DNA of 64,000 bases. It comes from Pseudomonas rhizosphaerae. Its GTDB lineage: Bacteria; Pseudomonadota; Gammaproteobacteria; Pseudomonadales; Pseudomonadaceae. The notes beneath the pieces are model-generated. The model had not been told where the DNA came from. It ran no database searches and worked only from the letters and a program-made list of their open reading frames with translations. A program made the translations under genes and the position numbers. The DNA is taken from positions 2,604,001 through 2,668,000 of the forward strand of contig NZ_CP009533.1 in NCBI RefSeq assembly GCF_000761155.1. Reading direction: 5' to 3'. Each line of letters starts with the position of its first letter. The stretch's first letter is position 1. Shown here in pieces: positions 8,632-17,122 of this stretch.

Positions 8632-9222
8632 ATGAGCTTCGAGATCCGCAAAATCGTCACCTACTCCGAAGAGACCCGCATCGAAGGCGGCAAGGCCACC
8701 GACACTCCGGTGACCATGGTCGGCCTGGCGGTCGTCATCAAGAATCCCTGGTTGGGCCGCGGCTTCGTGGATGACTTGAAGCCGGAGATCAAGGCCAACT
8801 GCTCGGACCTCGGGGCTCTGATGGTCGAGCGTCTGGTGGCCAGCATCGGTGGTGCCGACAAGATCGAGGCTTACGGCAAAGCCGCCGTGGTCGGTGCCGA
8901 TGGCGAGATCGAGCACGCTTCGGCCGTGATCCATACCCTGCGTTTCGGCAACCACTACCGCGAGGCGGTGCAAGCCAAGAGCTACCTGAGCTTCACCAAC
9001 AAGCGCGGCGGGCCCGGCACCTCGATCCAGATCCCGATGATGCACAAGGACGACGAAGGCCTGCGCTCCCATTACGTCACCCTGGAAATGCAGATCGAAG
9101 ACGCGCCACGGGCCGACGAGATCGTCGTGGTCCTGGGCTGCGCCAACGGCGGGCGCCTGCACCCGCGCATCGGCAACCGCTACATCGACCTGGAAGAGCT
9201 GGCTGCCGAAAAGGCTCAGTGA
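8632..9222 (+). CDS. Amino-acid-synthesis family protein (DUF1185, PF06684)
   Basis: 196 aa, starting MSFEIRKIVTYSEETRIEGG and containing MVGLAVVIKNPWLGRGFVDD, GKAAVVGADGEIEHASAVIH and GGPGTSIQIPMMHKDD, the signature blocks of the DUF1185 family. Known structures of that family have a chorismate-mutase-like fold; no reaction is firmly established. AAGGAAAC precedes the ATG. It is first in an operon with an alpha/beta hydrolase, aldehyde dehydrogenase and flavin reductase, behind an operator shared across the cluster. The context suggests hydrolysis, isomerisation or tautomerisation of a ring-opened intermediate. Confidence 0.85.
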   Translation: MSFEIRKIVTYSEETRIEGGKATDTPVTMVGLAVVIKNPWLGRGFVDDLKPEIKANCSDLGALMVERLVASIGGADKIEAYGKAAVVGADGEIEHASAVIHTLRFGNHYREAVQAKSYLSFTNKRGGPGTSIQIPMMHKDDEGLRSHYVTLEMQIEDAPRADEIVVVLGCANGGRLHPRIGNRYIDLEELAAEKAQ

Positions 9223-9245
9223 CCCATTTGACTCAGGAGCGCTCC

Positions 9246-10079
9246 ATGATTCGGCTTACCCCTGAACGCACTGCGGCCGGTACCAGTTACCTTGCTGCCG
9301 GTGACGGCCCGCCCGTGGTGTTCATCCATGGCGTGGGCTTGAACAAGGAAATGTGGGGAGGCCAGTTCGTCGGGCTGATGCCGCACTATCGGGTCATTGC
9401 CTACGACATGCTCGGACATGGTGCCAGCGCGTTGCCTGCGCCAGGCACGGCGCTGCTGGGTTATGCCGATCAACTGCTCGAGCTGCTGGAACACCTGCAG
9501 TTGCCTGCGGCAACGGTGATCGGTTTCTCGATGGGCGGGCTGGTGGCGCGGGCATTCGCCCTGCACTATCCCGAACGACTGCAGGCCCTGGTGGTGCTCA
9601 ACAGCGTGTTCAACCGCAGCGCCGAACAGCGTGCGGGGGTGATAGCGCGCACTGGCCAGGCTGCCGAACATGGCCCCGATGCCAACGCCGAAGCCGCGCT
9701 GTCGCGCTGGTTCAGCCGCGAGTACCAGGCAGCCAACCCGGCGCAGATCGCCGCGCTGCGCGAGACCCTGGCCAGCAACGACCCCCAGGGCTACCTGACC
9801 ACCTACGAGCTGTTCGCGACCCAGGACATGTACCGGGCGGACGACCTGGGCAGTATCCAGGCCCCGGCGTTGATCGCGACGGGTGAACTCGATCCGGGTT
9901 CCACGCCGCAGATGGCCCGTGAAATGGCCGAGCGCATTCCCCATGCCGAAGTGGCGATACTTCACGAACAACGGCACATGATGCCCGTGGAATCGCCCCG
10001 GCTGGTCAACCAGATGTTGTTGAATTTCCTTACCCAGGCCCGGCGCCTGGACAATCAGGCACAGGGGATCGTCGCATGA
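9246..10079 (+). CDS. Alpha/beta hydrolase (RutD / enol-lactonase-like)
   Basis: 277 aa. The oxyanion segment VVFIHGVGLNKEMW is followed by the nucleophile elbow GFSMGG (Ser95), the acid Asp216 in GELDPGS, and His244 in EQRHMMP, so the triad is complete. The family hydrolyses esters, lactones, amides or carbamates released during ring cleavage. ATG 9246 has AGGAGCG directly upstream; a GTG at 9219 overlapping the previous stop is less likely. The 3' end overlaps the next gene as ATGA, indicating translational coupling. Confidence 0.88.
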   Translation: MIRLTPERTAAGTSYLAAGDGPPVVFIHGVGLNKEMWGGQFVGLMPHYRVIAYDMLGHGASALPAPGTALLGYADQLLELLEHLQLPAATVIGFSMGGLVARAFALHYPERLQALVVLNSVFNRSAEQRAGVIARTGQAAEHGPDANAEAALSRWFSREYQAANPAQIAALRETLASNDPQGYLTTYELFATQDMYRADDLGSIQAPALIATGELDPGSTPQMAREMAERIPHAEVAILHEQRHMMPVESPRLVNQMLLNFLTQARRLDNQAQGIVA

Positions 10080-11557
10080 CCCTTTCACGCTTTCAGATGT
10101 GCATCGACGGCCAGTGGGTCGATGCGCTGTCCGGCAAGACCTTCGAAAGTCACAACCCGGCCCTCGCTCAACCCTGGGCTTTGCTGCCCGATGCCGACGA
10201 AGCGGATGTCGACCGCGCCGTGCAGGCCGCACAGCGGGCATTCGAATCGCCGGCCTGGCGCGGCCTCACCGCCACGGCGCGGGGCAAGCTGCTGCGTCGG
10301 CTGGGCGACCTGATTGCCGACAACAAAGAGGCGCTGGCTCAACTGGAGAGCCGCGACAACGGCAAGCTGATTCGCGAAACCCGCGGCCAGGTGGGTTACC
10401 TGCCCGAGTTCTTCCACTACACCGCAGGCCTGGCCGACAAGCTGGAAGGCGGCACGCTGCCGTTGGACAAGCCCGACCTGTTCGCCTACACGGTGCATGA
10501 ACCCATCGGCGTGGTGGCCGGGATCATTCCCTGGAACAGCCCGCTGTACCTGACCGCGATCAAGCTGGCACCGGCCCTGGCCGCCGGCAATACCATCGTT
10601 CTCAAGCCGTCCGAGCATGCCAGCGCGACCTTGCTGGAGCTGGCACGCCTGGCCCTCGAAGCAGGCATTCCGCCGGGCGTGGTCAACGTCGTCACCGGTT
10701 ATGGCCCGAGCACCGGCGCCGCCCTCACCCGCCACCCGCTGGTGCGCAAGATCGCCTTCACCGGCGGTGCCGCCACCGCGCGCCATGTAGTGCGCAGCAG
10801 CGCCGAGAACTTCGCCAAGCTGTCACTGGAGCTGGGCGGCAAGTCGCCGAACATCATTTTCGCCGATGCCGACCTGGACAGTGCCATCAATGGCGTGGTG
10901 GCCGGCATCTACGCAGCCTCCGGGCAAAGCTGCGTGGCCGGCTCGCGCCTGCTGGTGCAGGATGAGATCTACGACGAGTTCGTCGAGCGCCTGGTGGAAC
11001 GCGCCCAACGCATCAAGATCGGCAACCCGCAGGACGAGGCCAGCGAGATGGGCCCGATGGCCACCGCCCAGCAATTGGCCGTGGTCGAACATCTGGTCGC
11101 GCAAGCCGTGCAAGAAGGCGCTACCCTGCGCATGGGTGGCCAGCGCGCGCAGACCGACAGCGACGGCTGGTACTACCAACCGACCCTGTTCGAGTGCGAC
11201 AGCCATTCCATGAAGATCATGCAGGAAGAAGTGTTCGGTCCGGTGGCATCGGTGATTCGGTTTTCCACCGAAGCCCAGGCGCTGGCGATGGCCAACGACT
11301 CGCAGTTCGGCCTCGCAGCCGGCATCTGGACCCGCGACCTGGGCCGTGCCCATCGCCTGGCCCGTGACGTGCGCTCCGGGATCATCTGGGTCAACACCTA
11401 CCGTGCGGTATCGGCCATGGCACCGATCGGTGGCTTCAAGAACAGTGGCTATGGCCGTGAAAGCGGGATCGATTCGGTGCTGGCCTACACAGAACTCAAA
11501 ACGGTATGGATCAACCTGTCCCAGGCGCCCATGCCCGACCCATTCGTGATGCGTTGA
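10076..11557 (+). CDS. NAD(P)-dependent aldehyde dehydrogenase
   Basis: 493 aa, the usual length for the ALDH superfamily. The nucleotide site includes IIPWNSPLYL, and FTGGAATARHVV is the Rossmann-loop signature. The general base is Glu252 in LELGGK and the catalytic thiol Cys286 in SGQSC. It oxidises an aldehyde or semialdehyde to the acid, here presumably one produced after monooxygenase ring opening. It starts on the ATGA overlap with the hydrolase and is followed 11 bp later by a flavin reductase, so it lies inside one operon. Confidence 0.92.
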   Translation: MTLSRFQMCIDGQWVDALSGKTFESHNPALAQPWALLPDADEADVDRAVQAAQRAFESPAWRGLTATARGKLLRRLGDLIADNKEALAQLESRDNGKLIRETRGQVGYLPEFFHYTAGLADKLEGGTLPLDKPDLFAYTVHEPIGVVAGIIPWNSPLYLTAIKLAPALAAGNTIVLKPSEHASATLLELARLALEAGIPPGVVNVVTGYGPSTGAALTRHPLVRKIAFTGGAATARHVVRSSAENFAKLSLELGGKSPNIIFADADLDSAINGVVAGIYAASGQSCVAGSRLLVQDEIYDEFVERLVERAQRIKIGNPQDEASEMGPMATAQQLAVVEHLVAQAVQEGATLRMGGQRAQTDSDGWYYQPTLFECDSHSMKIMQEEVFGPVASVIRFSTEAQALAMANDSQFGLAAGIWTRDLGRAHRLARDVRSGIIWVNTYRAVSAMAPIGGFKNSGYGRESGIDSVLAYTELKTVWINLSQAPMPDPFVMR

Positions 11558-11568
11558 GGTAATTTGAA

Positions 11569-12054
11569 ATGATCGAGCCCGGCATCTACAAAGAAGTGAT
11601 GGCCTCCTTTCCCTCCGGCGTGACCGTGGTCACCACGCTGGACCCAGACGGTGGCATCGTCGGTATCACCGCCAGCGCATTCAGTGCGCTGTCGATCGAC
11701 CCGCCGTTGGTGCTGTTCTGCCCCAACTACCAGTCGGACACCTACCCGATCCTGCGTGACAGCAAGCGCTTCGCGATTCACTTGCTGTCGGCCGATCAGC
11801 AGGCCGAGGCCTATGCCTTCGCCGGCAAGGGCAAGGACAAGGCCCGGGCAATCGCCTGGCACCTCAGCGAGCTGGGCAACCCGCTGCTGGAAAAAGCCAC
11901 GGCCATCATCGAGTGCGAACTGTGGCGTGAATACGACGGCGGCGATCACGCCATCATCGTCGGCGCGGTGAAGAACCTGATCCTGCCCAGCGAGCCACTG
12001 ACGCCCATGCTCTACCATCGCGGCAAACTGGGCGCGCTGCCCACACTGGGCTGA
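11569..12054 (+). CDS. Flavin reductase, RutF/HpaC type (copy 1)
   Basis: 161 aa. SFPSGVTVVTTLDPDGGIVG and ITASAFSALSIDPPLVLFCP are the flavin-reductase-like domain signature. It reduces FMN/FAD with NAD(P)H and feeds a partner monooxygenase. A close paralogue lies at 20823, directly upstream of the luciferase-like monooxygenase; shared blocks include LPSGVTV-type starts, AEAYAFAGKGK/AEAYAFASKGK and IIECELWREY/VIECELWREY. Having two reductases in one regulon suggests two oxygenase steps or duplication. Confidence 0.92.
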   Translation: MIEPGIYKEVMASFPSGVTVVTTLDPDGGIVGITASAFSALSIDPPLVLFCPNYQSDTYPILRDSKRFAIHLLSADQQAEAYAFAGKGKDKARAIAWHLSELGNPLLEKATAIIECELWREYDGGDHAIIVGAVKNLILPSEPLTPMLYHRGKLGALPTLG

Positions 12055-12153
12055 GTGCGCGAGCATGGACAATCCGCTGCCGCAGGTCGGCAGCGCCGAG
12101 GGGTGGCGTGTTAGACTCGCCGATGTTTTTTTGCCTTCAACAGAGCGGACCCG

Positions 12154-12906
12154 ATGAAACGCCTGCCCCTCGACGACAGCTTCAAGGTCAATCGCAACCC
12201 GGTCACCCTGCGCGAGATCGTGCTCGACAAGTTGCGCAGCGCCATCATGAATTTTCAGCTCCTGCCCGGCGACCGCCTGGTGGAACGCGATCTGTGCGAA
12301 CGTTTGGGCGTTAGCCGCACCTCGGTGCGCGAAGCCCTGCGCCATCTGGAATCCGAAGGCCTGGTGGAGTTCGCCGACGCCAAGGGTCCGCGGGTGGCGA
12401 TCATTACGCTGGAAGACGCCCGCGACATCTATGAGCTGCGCTGCGTGCTCGAAGGCCTGATCGTCCAGCTGTTCACCCTCAATGCCAAGGCCAAGGACAT
12501 CCGCGCCCTGGAAAAGGCGTTGGCGGTCAACCGCAAGGCCCTTGAGGAACGGGCGCTGTCGGACGTGCTCAGTTCCGTTCAAGGCTTCTACGACGTACTG
12601 CTCGAAGGCTCGGGCAACCAGGTCGCCGCGACCCAGTTGCGCCAGCTGCAAGCGCGTATCAGCTACCTGCGTGCCACCTCGGTGTCACAGGAAAACCGCC
12701 GTGGCGTGAGCAGCGACGAAATGGAACGCATGGTTGCCGCGATCAAGAGCGGTGACCCGATGGCGGCGCACCAGGCGTCGGTCGATCATGTACGCGCCGC
12801 TGCCAAGGTGGCCCTGGAATCGTTGCGTCAACAGCGCAACGACGACCACAAGGTCCGCGACATCGCCGCGCCCATCGCCCTCAAAGAACCGCGCATCGGA
12901 CACTGA
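12154..12906 (+). CDS. GntR-family regulator, FadR/FCD subfamily
   Basis: 250 aa. The winged helix at residues ~18-75 contains GDRLVERDLCERLGVSRTSV and REALRHLESEGLVE. The FCD effector domain follows (~85-225). In FCD proteins three histidines and an Asp usually bind a metal. Here the 'FH' position reads FY146 (SVQGFYDVLLEGSGN), the second histidine position reads Met190 (SSDEMERM), and only His212 (VDHVRAA) is kept. The protein therefore probably senses its ligand without the usual metal. It is the best candidate to bind the four TGGTATACCA sites in this cluster. One base separates it from the Nudix gene. Confidence 0.92.
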   Translation: MKRLPLDDSFKVNRNPVTLREIVLDKLRSAIMNFQLLPGDRLVERDLCERLGVSRTSVREALRHLESEGLVEFADAKGPRVAIITLEDARDIYELRCVLEGLIVQLFTLNAKAKDIRALEKALAVNRKALEERALSDVLSSVQGFYDVLLEGSGNQVAATQLRQLQARISYLRATSVSQENRRGVSSDEMERMVAAIKSGDPMAAHQASVDHVRAAAKVALESLRQQRNDDHKVRDIAAPIALKEPRIGH

Positions 12907-12907
12907 C

Positions 12908-13471
12908 ATGGCCACTCTACGGTTTTGCCCACATTGCGGTGCCAACGGCCTGAGCCTCGGCATCCCGGCGGGCGATACTCACGAGCGGACCTTCTGCGGC
13001 GGTTGCGGCCACGTGCACTACGTCAACCCCAAGGTCATCACCGGCTGCATCGTCGAAGCCGACGGCAAGTACCTGCTGTGCCAGCGGGCGATCCCGCCGC
13101 GGCCCGGCACCTGGACCCTGCCCGCAGGCTTCATGGAAAGCGGCGAAACCACCGAGGAAGGCGCCCTGCGCGAGCTGTGGGAAGAAGCCGGCGTCCGCGC
13201 CGAGATCATCTCGCCGTACTCGATCTTCAGCGTGCCGCGCATCAGCGAGGTGTACATCATCTTCCGCGCCATGGCCCTGGAAGTGACGGACGCTTTCGGA
13301 CCGGAAACCGCCGCGCGGCAGTTCTTCGCGCCGGCGGACATTCCGTGGGACAGCATCTACTATCCTGCCATCCGGCAGATCCTGGAACGCTACATCCAGG
13401 AACGCGAGACCGGCACCTACGGCATCTACATGGGTAACGACGACACCGGTCGCATCCACTTCATGCGCTAG
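12908..13471 (+). CDS. Nudix hydrolase with N-terminal zinc ribbon (FAD/ADP-ribose pyrophosphatase-like)
   Basis: 187 aa. Cys7-Cys10 (FCPHCG) and Cys30-Cys33 (FCGGCG) form a zinc ribbon. The Nudix box runs from Gly74 to Gly95 (GFMESGETTEEGALREL then WEEAG), matching GX5EX7REUXEEXGU. The block NPKVITGCIVEADGKYLLCQ resembles plant NUDX23-type enzymes that split FAD to FMN and AMP. Beside ribB and flavin reductases this suggests FMN supply for the FMN-dependent monooxygenase, which is inference. Its stop overlaps that of the convergent DUF1330 gene by 4 bp. Confidence 0.88.
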   Translation: MATLRFCPHCGANGLSLGIPAGDTHERTFCGGCGHVHYVNPKVITGCIVEADGKYLLCQRAIPPRPGTWTLPAGFMESGETTEEGALRELWEEAGVRAEIISPYSIFSVPRISEVYIIFRAMALEVTDAFGPETAARQFFAPADIPWDSIYYPAIRQILERYIQERETGTYGIYMGNDDTGRIHFMR

Positions 13472-13770
13472 CCCGTCACCGCCTCGCAACCCTCCACGAT
13501 GATCACCTCGGCCCTAGCCGCGCCTGCACGCAGCCCGGCTGCCTGCTGGTATTCGCGCGATTGATAACAGGCTTGCGCCTGGGCGTACGAATCGAACTCG
13601 ATCACCACGCTGCGCTGCGGCGTTGCCCGGCCTTCCATGGCTTGCGAGCGCCCGCCCCTGGCCAGCAGGCGCCCGCCATACTGGGCGAAAACCGCCGGCG
13701 CACTCTGGGTGTAGAGCACGTACTGGGCAGGATCGGTGACGTCTACATGAGCAATCCAATAAGCCTTCAT
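13468..13770 (-). CDS. DUF1330 (dimeric alpha/beta-barrel) protein
   Basis: About 100 aa, starting MKAYWIAHVDVTDPAQYVLY and containing FAQYGGRLLARGGRSQAMEG and VVIEFDSYAQAQACYQSREY, the DUF1330 pattern. These small dimeric ferredoxin-like proteins are often found in degradation clusters; their function is not established. ATG 13770 has GAGG 5 bases upstream; a GTG two codons earlier is possible. It is divergent from ribBA and shares with it the operator at 13804-13813. Confidence 0.83.
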   Translation of the reverse strand: MKAYWIAHVDVTDPAQYVLYTQSAPAVFAQYGGRLLARGGRSQAMEGRATPQRSVVIEFDSYAQAQACYQSREYQQAAGLRAGAARAEVIIVEGCEAVTG

Positions 13771-13803
13771 TTTCACCTCGACAGGGGGATAATTTACGTA
13801 TTA

Positions 13804-13813
13804 TGGTATACCA
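13804..13813. promoter_or_regulatory. GntR-type operator TGGTATACCA (copy 2)
   Basis: A perfect 10-bp palindrome in the 153-bp gap between the divergent DUF1330 and ribBA genes, identical to copies at 8585 and 20774. It is placed to control both directions. Confidence 0.6.
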
Positions 13814-13923
13814 CGATTTAGTGAATTCTCCCAAGTGGTCAGCCATGATTGGCTTGCCAGGATCAGTCAGCAAAATCAGTTTGCCAAGATCCGTTATTCA
13901 AGGTTATTCGAGAGAGTGCAGGC

Positions 13924-15072
13924 ATGGCGTTCGACAGCATCGAAGAAATCATCGAGGACTTTCGCCAAGGCAAGATGGTGTTGCTGGTGGACGACGAAGA
14001 CCGCGAGAACGAGGGTGATCTGCTGCTTGCCGCCGATTGCTGCACAGCCGAGGCCATCAGCTTCATGGCCCGCGAAGCGCGCGGGCTGATCTGCCTCACG
14101 CTCACCGATGAACGCTGCCAACGCCTGGGGCTGGAGCAGATGGTGCCCAGCAATGGCAGCGGCTTCGGTACCGCGTTCACGGTTTCCATCGAAGCGGCCA
14201 GCGGCGTCACCACCGGCATTTCCGCCGCCGACCGGGCGCGCACCGTTGCCGCCGCAGTGGCACCCCAGGCCAGCGCCGCCGACCTGGTACAACCGGGCCA
14301 CATTTTCCCCCTGCGCGCCCGCGAAGGCGGTGTGCTGACCCGCGCCGGACATACCGAAGCCGGCTGCGACCTGGCGCGCCTGGCCGGGTTCACCCCCGCC
14401 GCCGTGATCGTCGAAGTGATGAAGGACGACGGCACCATGGCCCGCCGTCCGGACCTGGAACTGTTCGCGACCCGCCACGGCATCAAGATCGGCACCATCG
14501 CCGACCTCATCCACTACCGCCTGAGCAACGAGCACACGGTGACGCGCATGGGCGAGCGCGACTTGCCCACGGTGCACGGCACGTTCCGCCTGGTCAGCTA
14601 TGAAGACCGCATTCAGGGCGGCGTGCACATGGCCATGGTCATGGGCGACATTCGTCGCGAGCAACCGACCCTGGTGCGGGTCCACGTCATCGACCCGCTG
14701 CGCGACCTGGTCGGCGCCGAGTACACCGGCCCGGCCAACTGGACCCTGTGGGCGGCGCTGCAGAAAGTCGCCGAGCACGGCACCGGCGTGGTGGTGGTGC
14801 TGGCCAATCACGAATCGTCCCAGGCCCTGCTCGAGCGGGTCCCGCACCTGACTCAACCCGTGCGCCCCTATTCACGCACGCAGACACGTATCTATTCGGA
14901 AGTCGGCACCGGCGCGCAGATCCTGCAGGACCTGGGCGTCGGCAAACTGCGCCACCTGGGCCCGCCGCTCAAGTACGCAGGCCTGACCGGCTACGACCTC
15001 GAAGTGGTCGAAAGCATCGCGTTTCAAGCACCAACCTCGCAGGCCGGCGCCACGGACGATATCGGCCTCTGA
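13924..15072 (+). CDS. ribB: 3,4-dihydroxy-2-butanone-4-phosphate synthase fused to a degenerate GTP-cyclohydrolase-II-like domain
   Basis: 382 aa. The N-terminal RibB half is intact: [49 protein letters not shown] and [16 protein letters not shown] hold the acidic metal-binding and ribulose-5-phosphate residues. The C-terminal half (from ~residue 205, [20 protein letters not shown]) aligns in order with RibA but lacks the three zinc cysteines of GTP cyclohydrolase II (no HSECLTGD/CDCG-like segment), as in the RibBA-like proteins of many gammaproteobacteria. The expected product is one of the two riboflavin precursors. No FMN riboswitch is apparent upstream; instead there is a cluster operator, so this copy looks pathway-dedicated. 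Confidence 0.9.
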   Translation: MAFDSIEEIIEDFRQGKMVLLVDDEDRENEGDLLLAADCCTAEAISFMAREARGLICLTLTDERCQRLGLEQMVPSNGSGFGTAFTVSIEAASGVTTGISAADRARTVAAAVAPQASAADLVQPGHIFPLRAREGGVLTRAGHTEAGCDLARLAGFTPAAVIVEVMKDDGTMARRPDLELFATRHGIKIGTIADLIHYRLSNEHTVTRMGERDLPTVHGTFRLVSYEDRIQGGVHMAMVMGDIRREQPTLVRVHVIDPLRDLVGAEYTGPANWTLWAALQKVAEHGTGVVVVLANHESSQALLERVPHLTQPVRPYSRTQTRIYSEVGTGAQILQDLGVGKLRHLGPPLKYAGLTGYDLEVVESIAFQAPTSQAGATDDIGL

Positions 15073-15167
15073 AGCAACCGATCCACCAGGTCGCCTTGAC
15101 CTGACTGCTCCCGATACGCGGGTGTGGAACCAGCCCGCTCAAACAATGACAAATGAGGGCGTACACG

Positions 15168-16193
15168 ATGGTATTCAAAAAACGTGCGATAGCAGCGTTG
15201 GCTGCGGCGACCCTGGCATTCACGGCGGGCACTGCCGTGGCGGCCGAGCCGTTGAGTTTCGTCAGCTGGGGCGGCACTACCCAGGACGCACAGAAGTCGT
15301 CATGGGCCGATCCGTTCAGCAAGAGCAGCGGCACTGCGGTGGTCATGGATGGCCCGACCGACTACGGCAAGCTCAAAGCCATGGTCGAAAGCGGCAACGT
15401 GCAGTGGGATGTGGTCGACGTGGAAGCCGACTTCGCCCTGCGCGCGGCCAGCGAAGGCCTGCTCGAACCCATGGACTTCAAGGTCATCGACCGCAGCAAG
15501 CTCGATCCTCGGTTCGTTTCGGACTACGGCGTAGGCTCGTTCTATTTCTCCTTCGTGCTGGGCTACAACGAAGGCAAGGTCGCCGCCGGCAAGCCGCAGG
15601 ACTGGACCGCGCTGTTCGACACCAAGACCTATCCCGGCAAACGCGCGCTGTACAAATGGCCCAGCCCGGGCGTGCTGGAAATCGCCCTGCTGGCCGACGG
15701 CGTCGCGGCCGACAAGCTCTATCCGCTGGACCTGGACCGCGCCTTCAAGAAGCTCGACTCGATCAAGAAGGACATCGTCTGGTGGGGCGGCGGCGCGCAG
15801 TCGCAGCAACTGCTGGCCTCCGGTGAAGTCGCCATGGGCCAGTTCTGGAACGGTCGCGTCTACGCCCTGCAACAGGACGGTGCGCCGGTCGGCGTGAGCT
15901 GGAAGCAGAACCTGGCGATGGCCGACTTCCTCGTCGTGCCCAAGGGTTCGAAGAACAAGGAGGCTGCCATGCGCTTCGTGGCCAACGCCACCAGTGCCAA
16001 GGGCCAGGCCGACTTCTCCAACCTGACGGCCTACGCGCCGGTCAACACCGAAAGCGTACAGCGCCTGGACTCGGTCCTGGCGCCCAACCTGTCGACCGCG
16101 CACGTCGACGACCAGATCACTCTGGACTTCGCCTACTGGGCCAAGAACGGCCCCTCTATCGCGACACGGTGGAACGAATGGCTGGTCAAGTGA
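15168..16193 (+). CDS. ABC transporter periplasmic binding protein (spermidine/putrescine-type, PotD-like)
   Basis: 341 aa with a clear signal peptide MVFKKRAIAALAAATLAFTA ending in AVAA. The mature part starts EPLSFVSWGGTTQDAQKSSW, the PotD/AfuA family opening, and contains YGVGSFYFSFVLGYNEGK. ATG 15168 follows GAGGG by 8 bases; ATG 15153 would add five residues before the signal. It is the first gene of a four-gene importer (binding protein, two permeases, ATPase). The ligand is probably a small amine- or ring-containing compound that feeds the neighbouring pathway. Confidence 0.9.
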   Translation: MVFKKRAIAALAAATLAFTAGTAVAAEPLSFVSWGGTTQDAQKSSWADPFSKSSGTAVVMDGPTDYGKLKAMVESGNVQWDVVDVEADFALRAASEGLLEPMDFKVIDRSKLDPRFVSDYGVGSFYFSFVLGYNEGKVAAGKPQDWTALFDTKTYPGKRALYKWPSPGVLEIALLADGVAADKLYPLDLDRAFKKLDSIKKDIVWWGGGAQSQQLLASGEVAMGQFWNGRVYALQQDGAPVGVSWKQNLAMADFLVVPKGSKNKEAAMRFVANATSAKGQADFSNLTAYAPVNTESVQRLDSVLAPNLSTAHVDDQITLDFAYWAKNGPSIATRWNEWLVK

Positions 16194-17116
16194 AGCTGTC
16201 CTCGCCCTCCGCGCTGGGCAGCACCGGGGGCGCCGCCGGCGGCCCCGGTGCGCTGCGTGCCGCCCAGCCACGACCCGGCCTGATCCAGCGCTGGCGGGGT
16301 TCGGGCAACCTGCTGCCGGCGCTGCTGTTTCTCGGTCTGTTCTTCTTCGCTCCGCTGATCGGCCTGTTGCTGCGCGGCGTGCTGGAACCCACGCCGGGGC
16401 TGGACAACTACCGTGAACTGTTCGCCAACTCGGCCTACGCCAGGGTGTTGTTCAACACCTTCTCGGTGGCCGGGCTGGTAACGCTGTTCAGCGTGTTGCT
16501 GGGCTTTCCCCTGGCGTGGGTGATCACCCTGGTCCCGCGCGGCTGGGGTCGGTGGATCTTCAGCATCGTGCTGCTGTCGATGTGGACCAGCCTGCTGGCG
16601 CGCACCTATTCCTGGCTGGTGTTGCTGCAGGCGTCGGGGGTGGTCAACAAGCTGCTCATGGCCCTGAGCATCATCGACCAGCCGCTGGAAATGGTGCACA
16701 ACCTCACCGGCGTGGTAATCGGCATGAGCTACATCATGATCCCGTTCATCGTGTTGCCGTTGCAGGCGACCATGCAAGCGATCGACCCCATGGTGCTGCA
16801 GGCTGGTGCTATCTGCGGCGCCAGCCCCTGGACCAACTTCTTCCGGGTGTTCCTGCCACTGTGCCGCTCGGGGCTGTTCTCCGGCGCCTTGATGGTGTTC
16901 GTCATGTCCCTGGGCTACTACGTCACCCCGGCCCTGCTGGGCGGTGCGCAGAACATGATGCTGCCCGAGTTCATCGTGCAACAGGTGCAATCGTTCCTTA
17001 ATTGGGGGCTGGCCAGTGCGGCCGCAGCGCTGTTGGTGCTGATCACCCTGGTGCTGTTCTATTTCTATCTGAAGCTGCAACCGGAATCCCCGGTTGGCGC
17101 CAGCAATTCGAGGTAA
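16178..17116 (+). CDS. ABC transporter permease (PotB-like)
   Basis: About 312 aa with six hydrophobic segments. The EAA-type loop reads GAICGASPWTNFFRVFLPLC before the last membrane segments, the contact site for the ATPase. The start is uncertain: ATG 16178 overlaps the end of the binding-protein gene by 16 bp, and GTG 16190 also overlaps its stop. It pairs with the next permease. Confidence 0.88.
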   Translation: MAGQVKLSSPSALGSTGGAAGGPGALRAAQPRPGLIQRWRGSGNLLPALLFLGLFFFAPLIGLLLRGVLEPTPGLDNYRELFANSAYARVLFNTFSVAGLVTLFSVLLGFPLAWVITLVPRGWGRWIFSIVLLSMWTSLLARTYSWLVLLQASGVVNKLLMALSIIDQPLEMVHNLTGVVIGMSYIMIPFIVLPLQATMQAIDPMVLQAGAICGASPWTNFFRVFLPLCRSGLFSGALMVFVMSLGYYVTPALLGGAQNMMLPEFIVQQVQSFLNWGLASAAAALLVLITLVLFYFYLKLQPESPVGASNSR

Positions 17117-17122
17117 GTCATC

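Noticed and set aside
12076-12094. GCTGCCG-CAGGT-CGGCAGC hairpin after the first flavin reductase as a terminator
   Set aside because: The stem is perfect but no T-tract follows within a few bases, and GntR may be read through; not enough to call a terminator.
13771-13923. FMN riboswitch upstream of ribB
   Set aside because: The gap is only 153 bp and shows an operator but none of the conserved RFN element helices that I could recognise.
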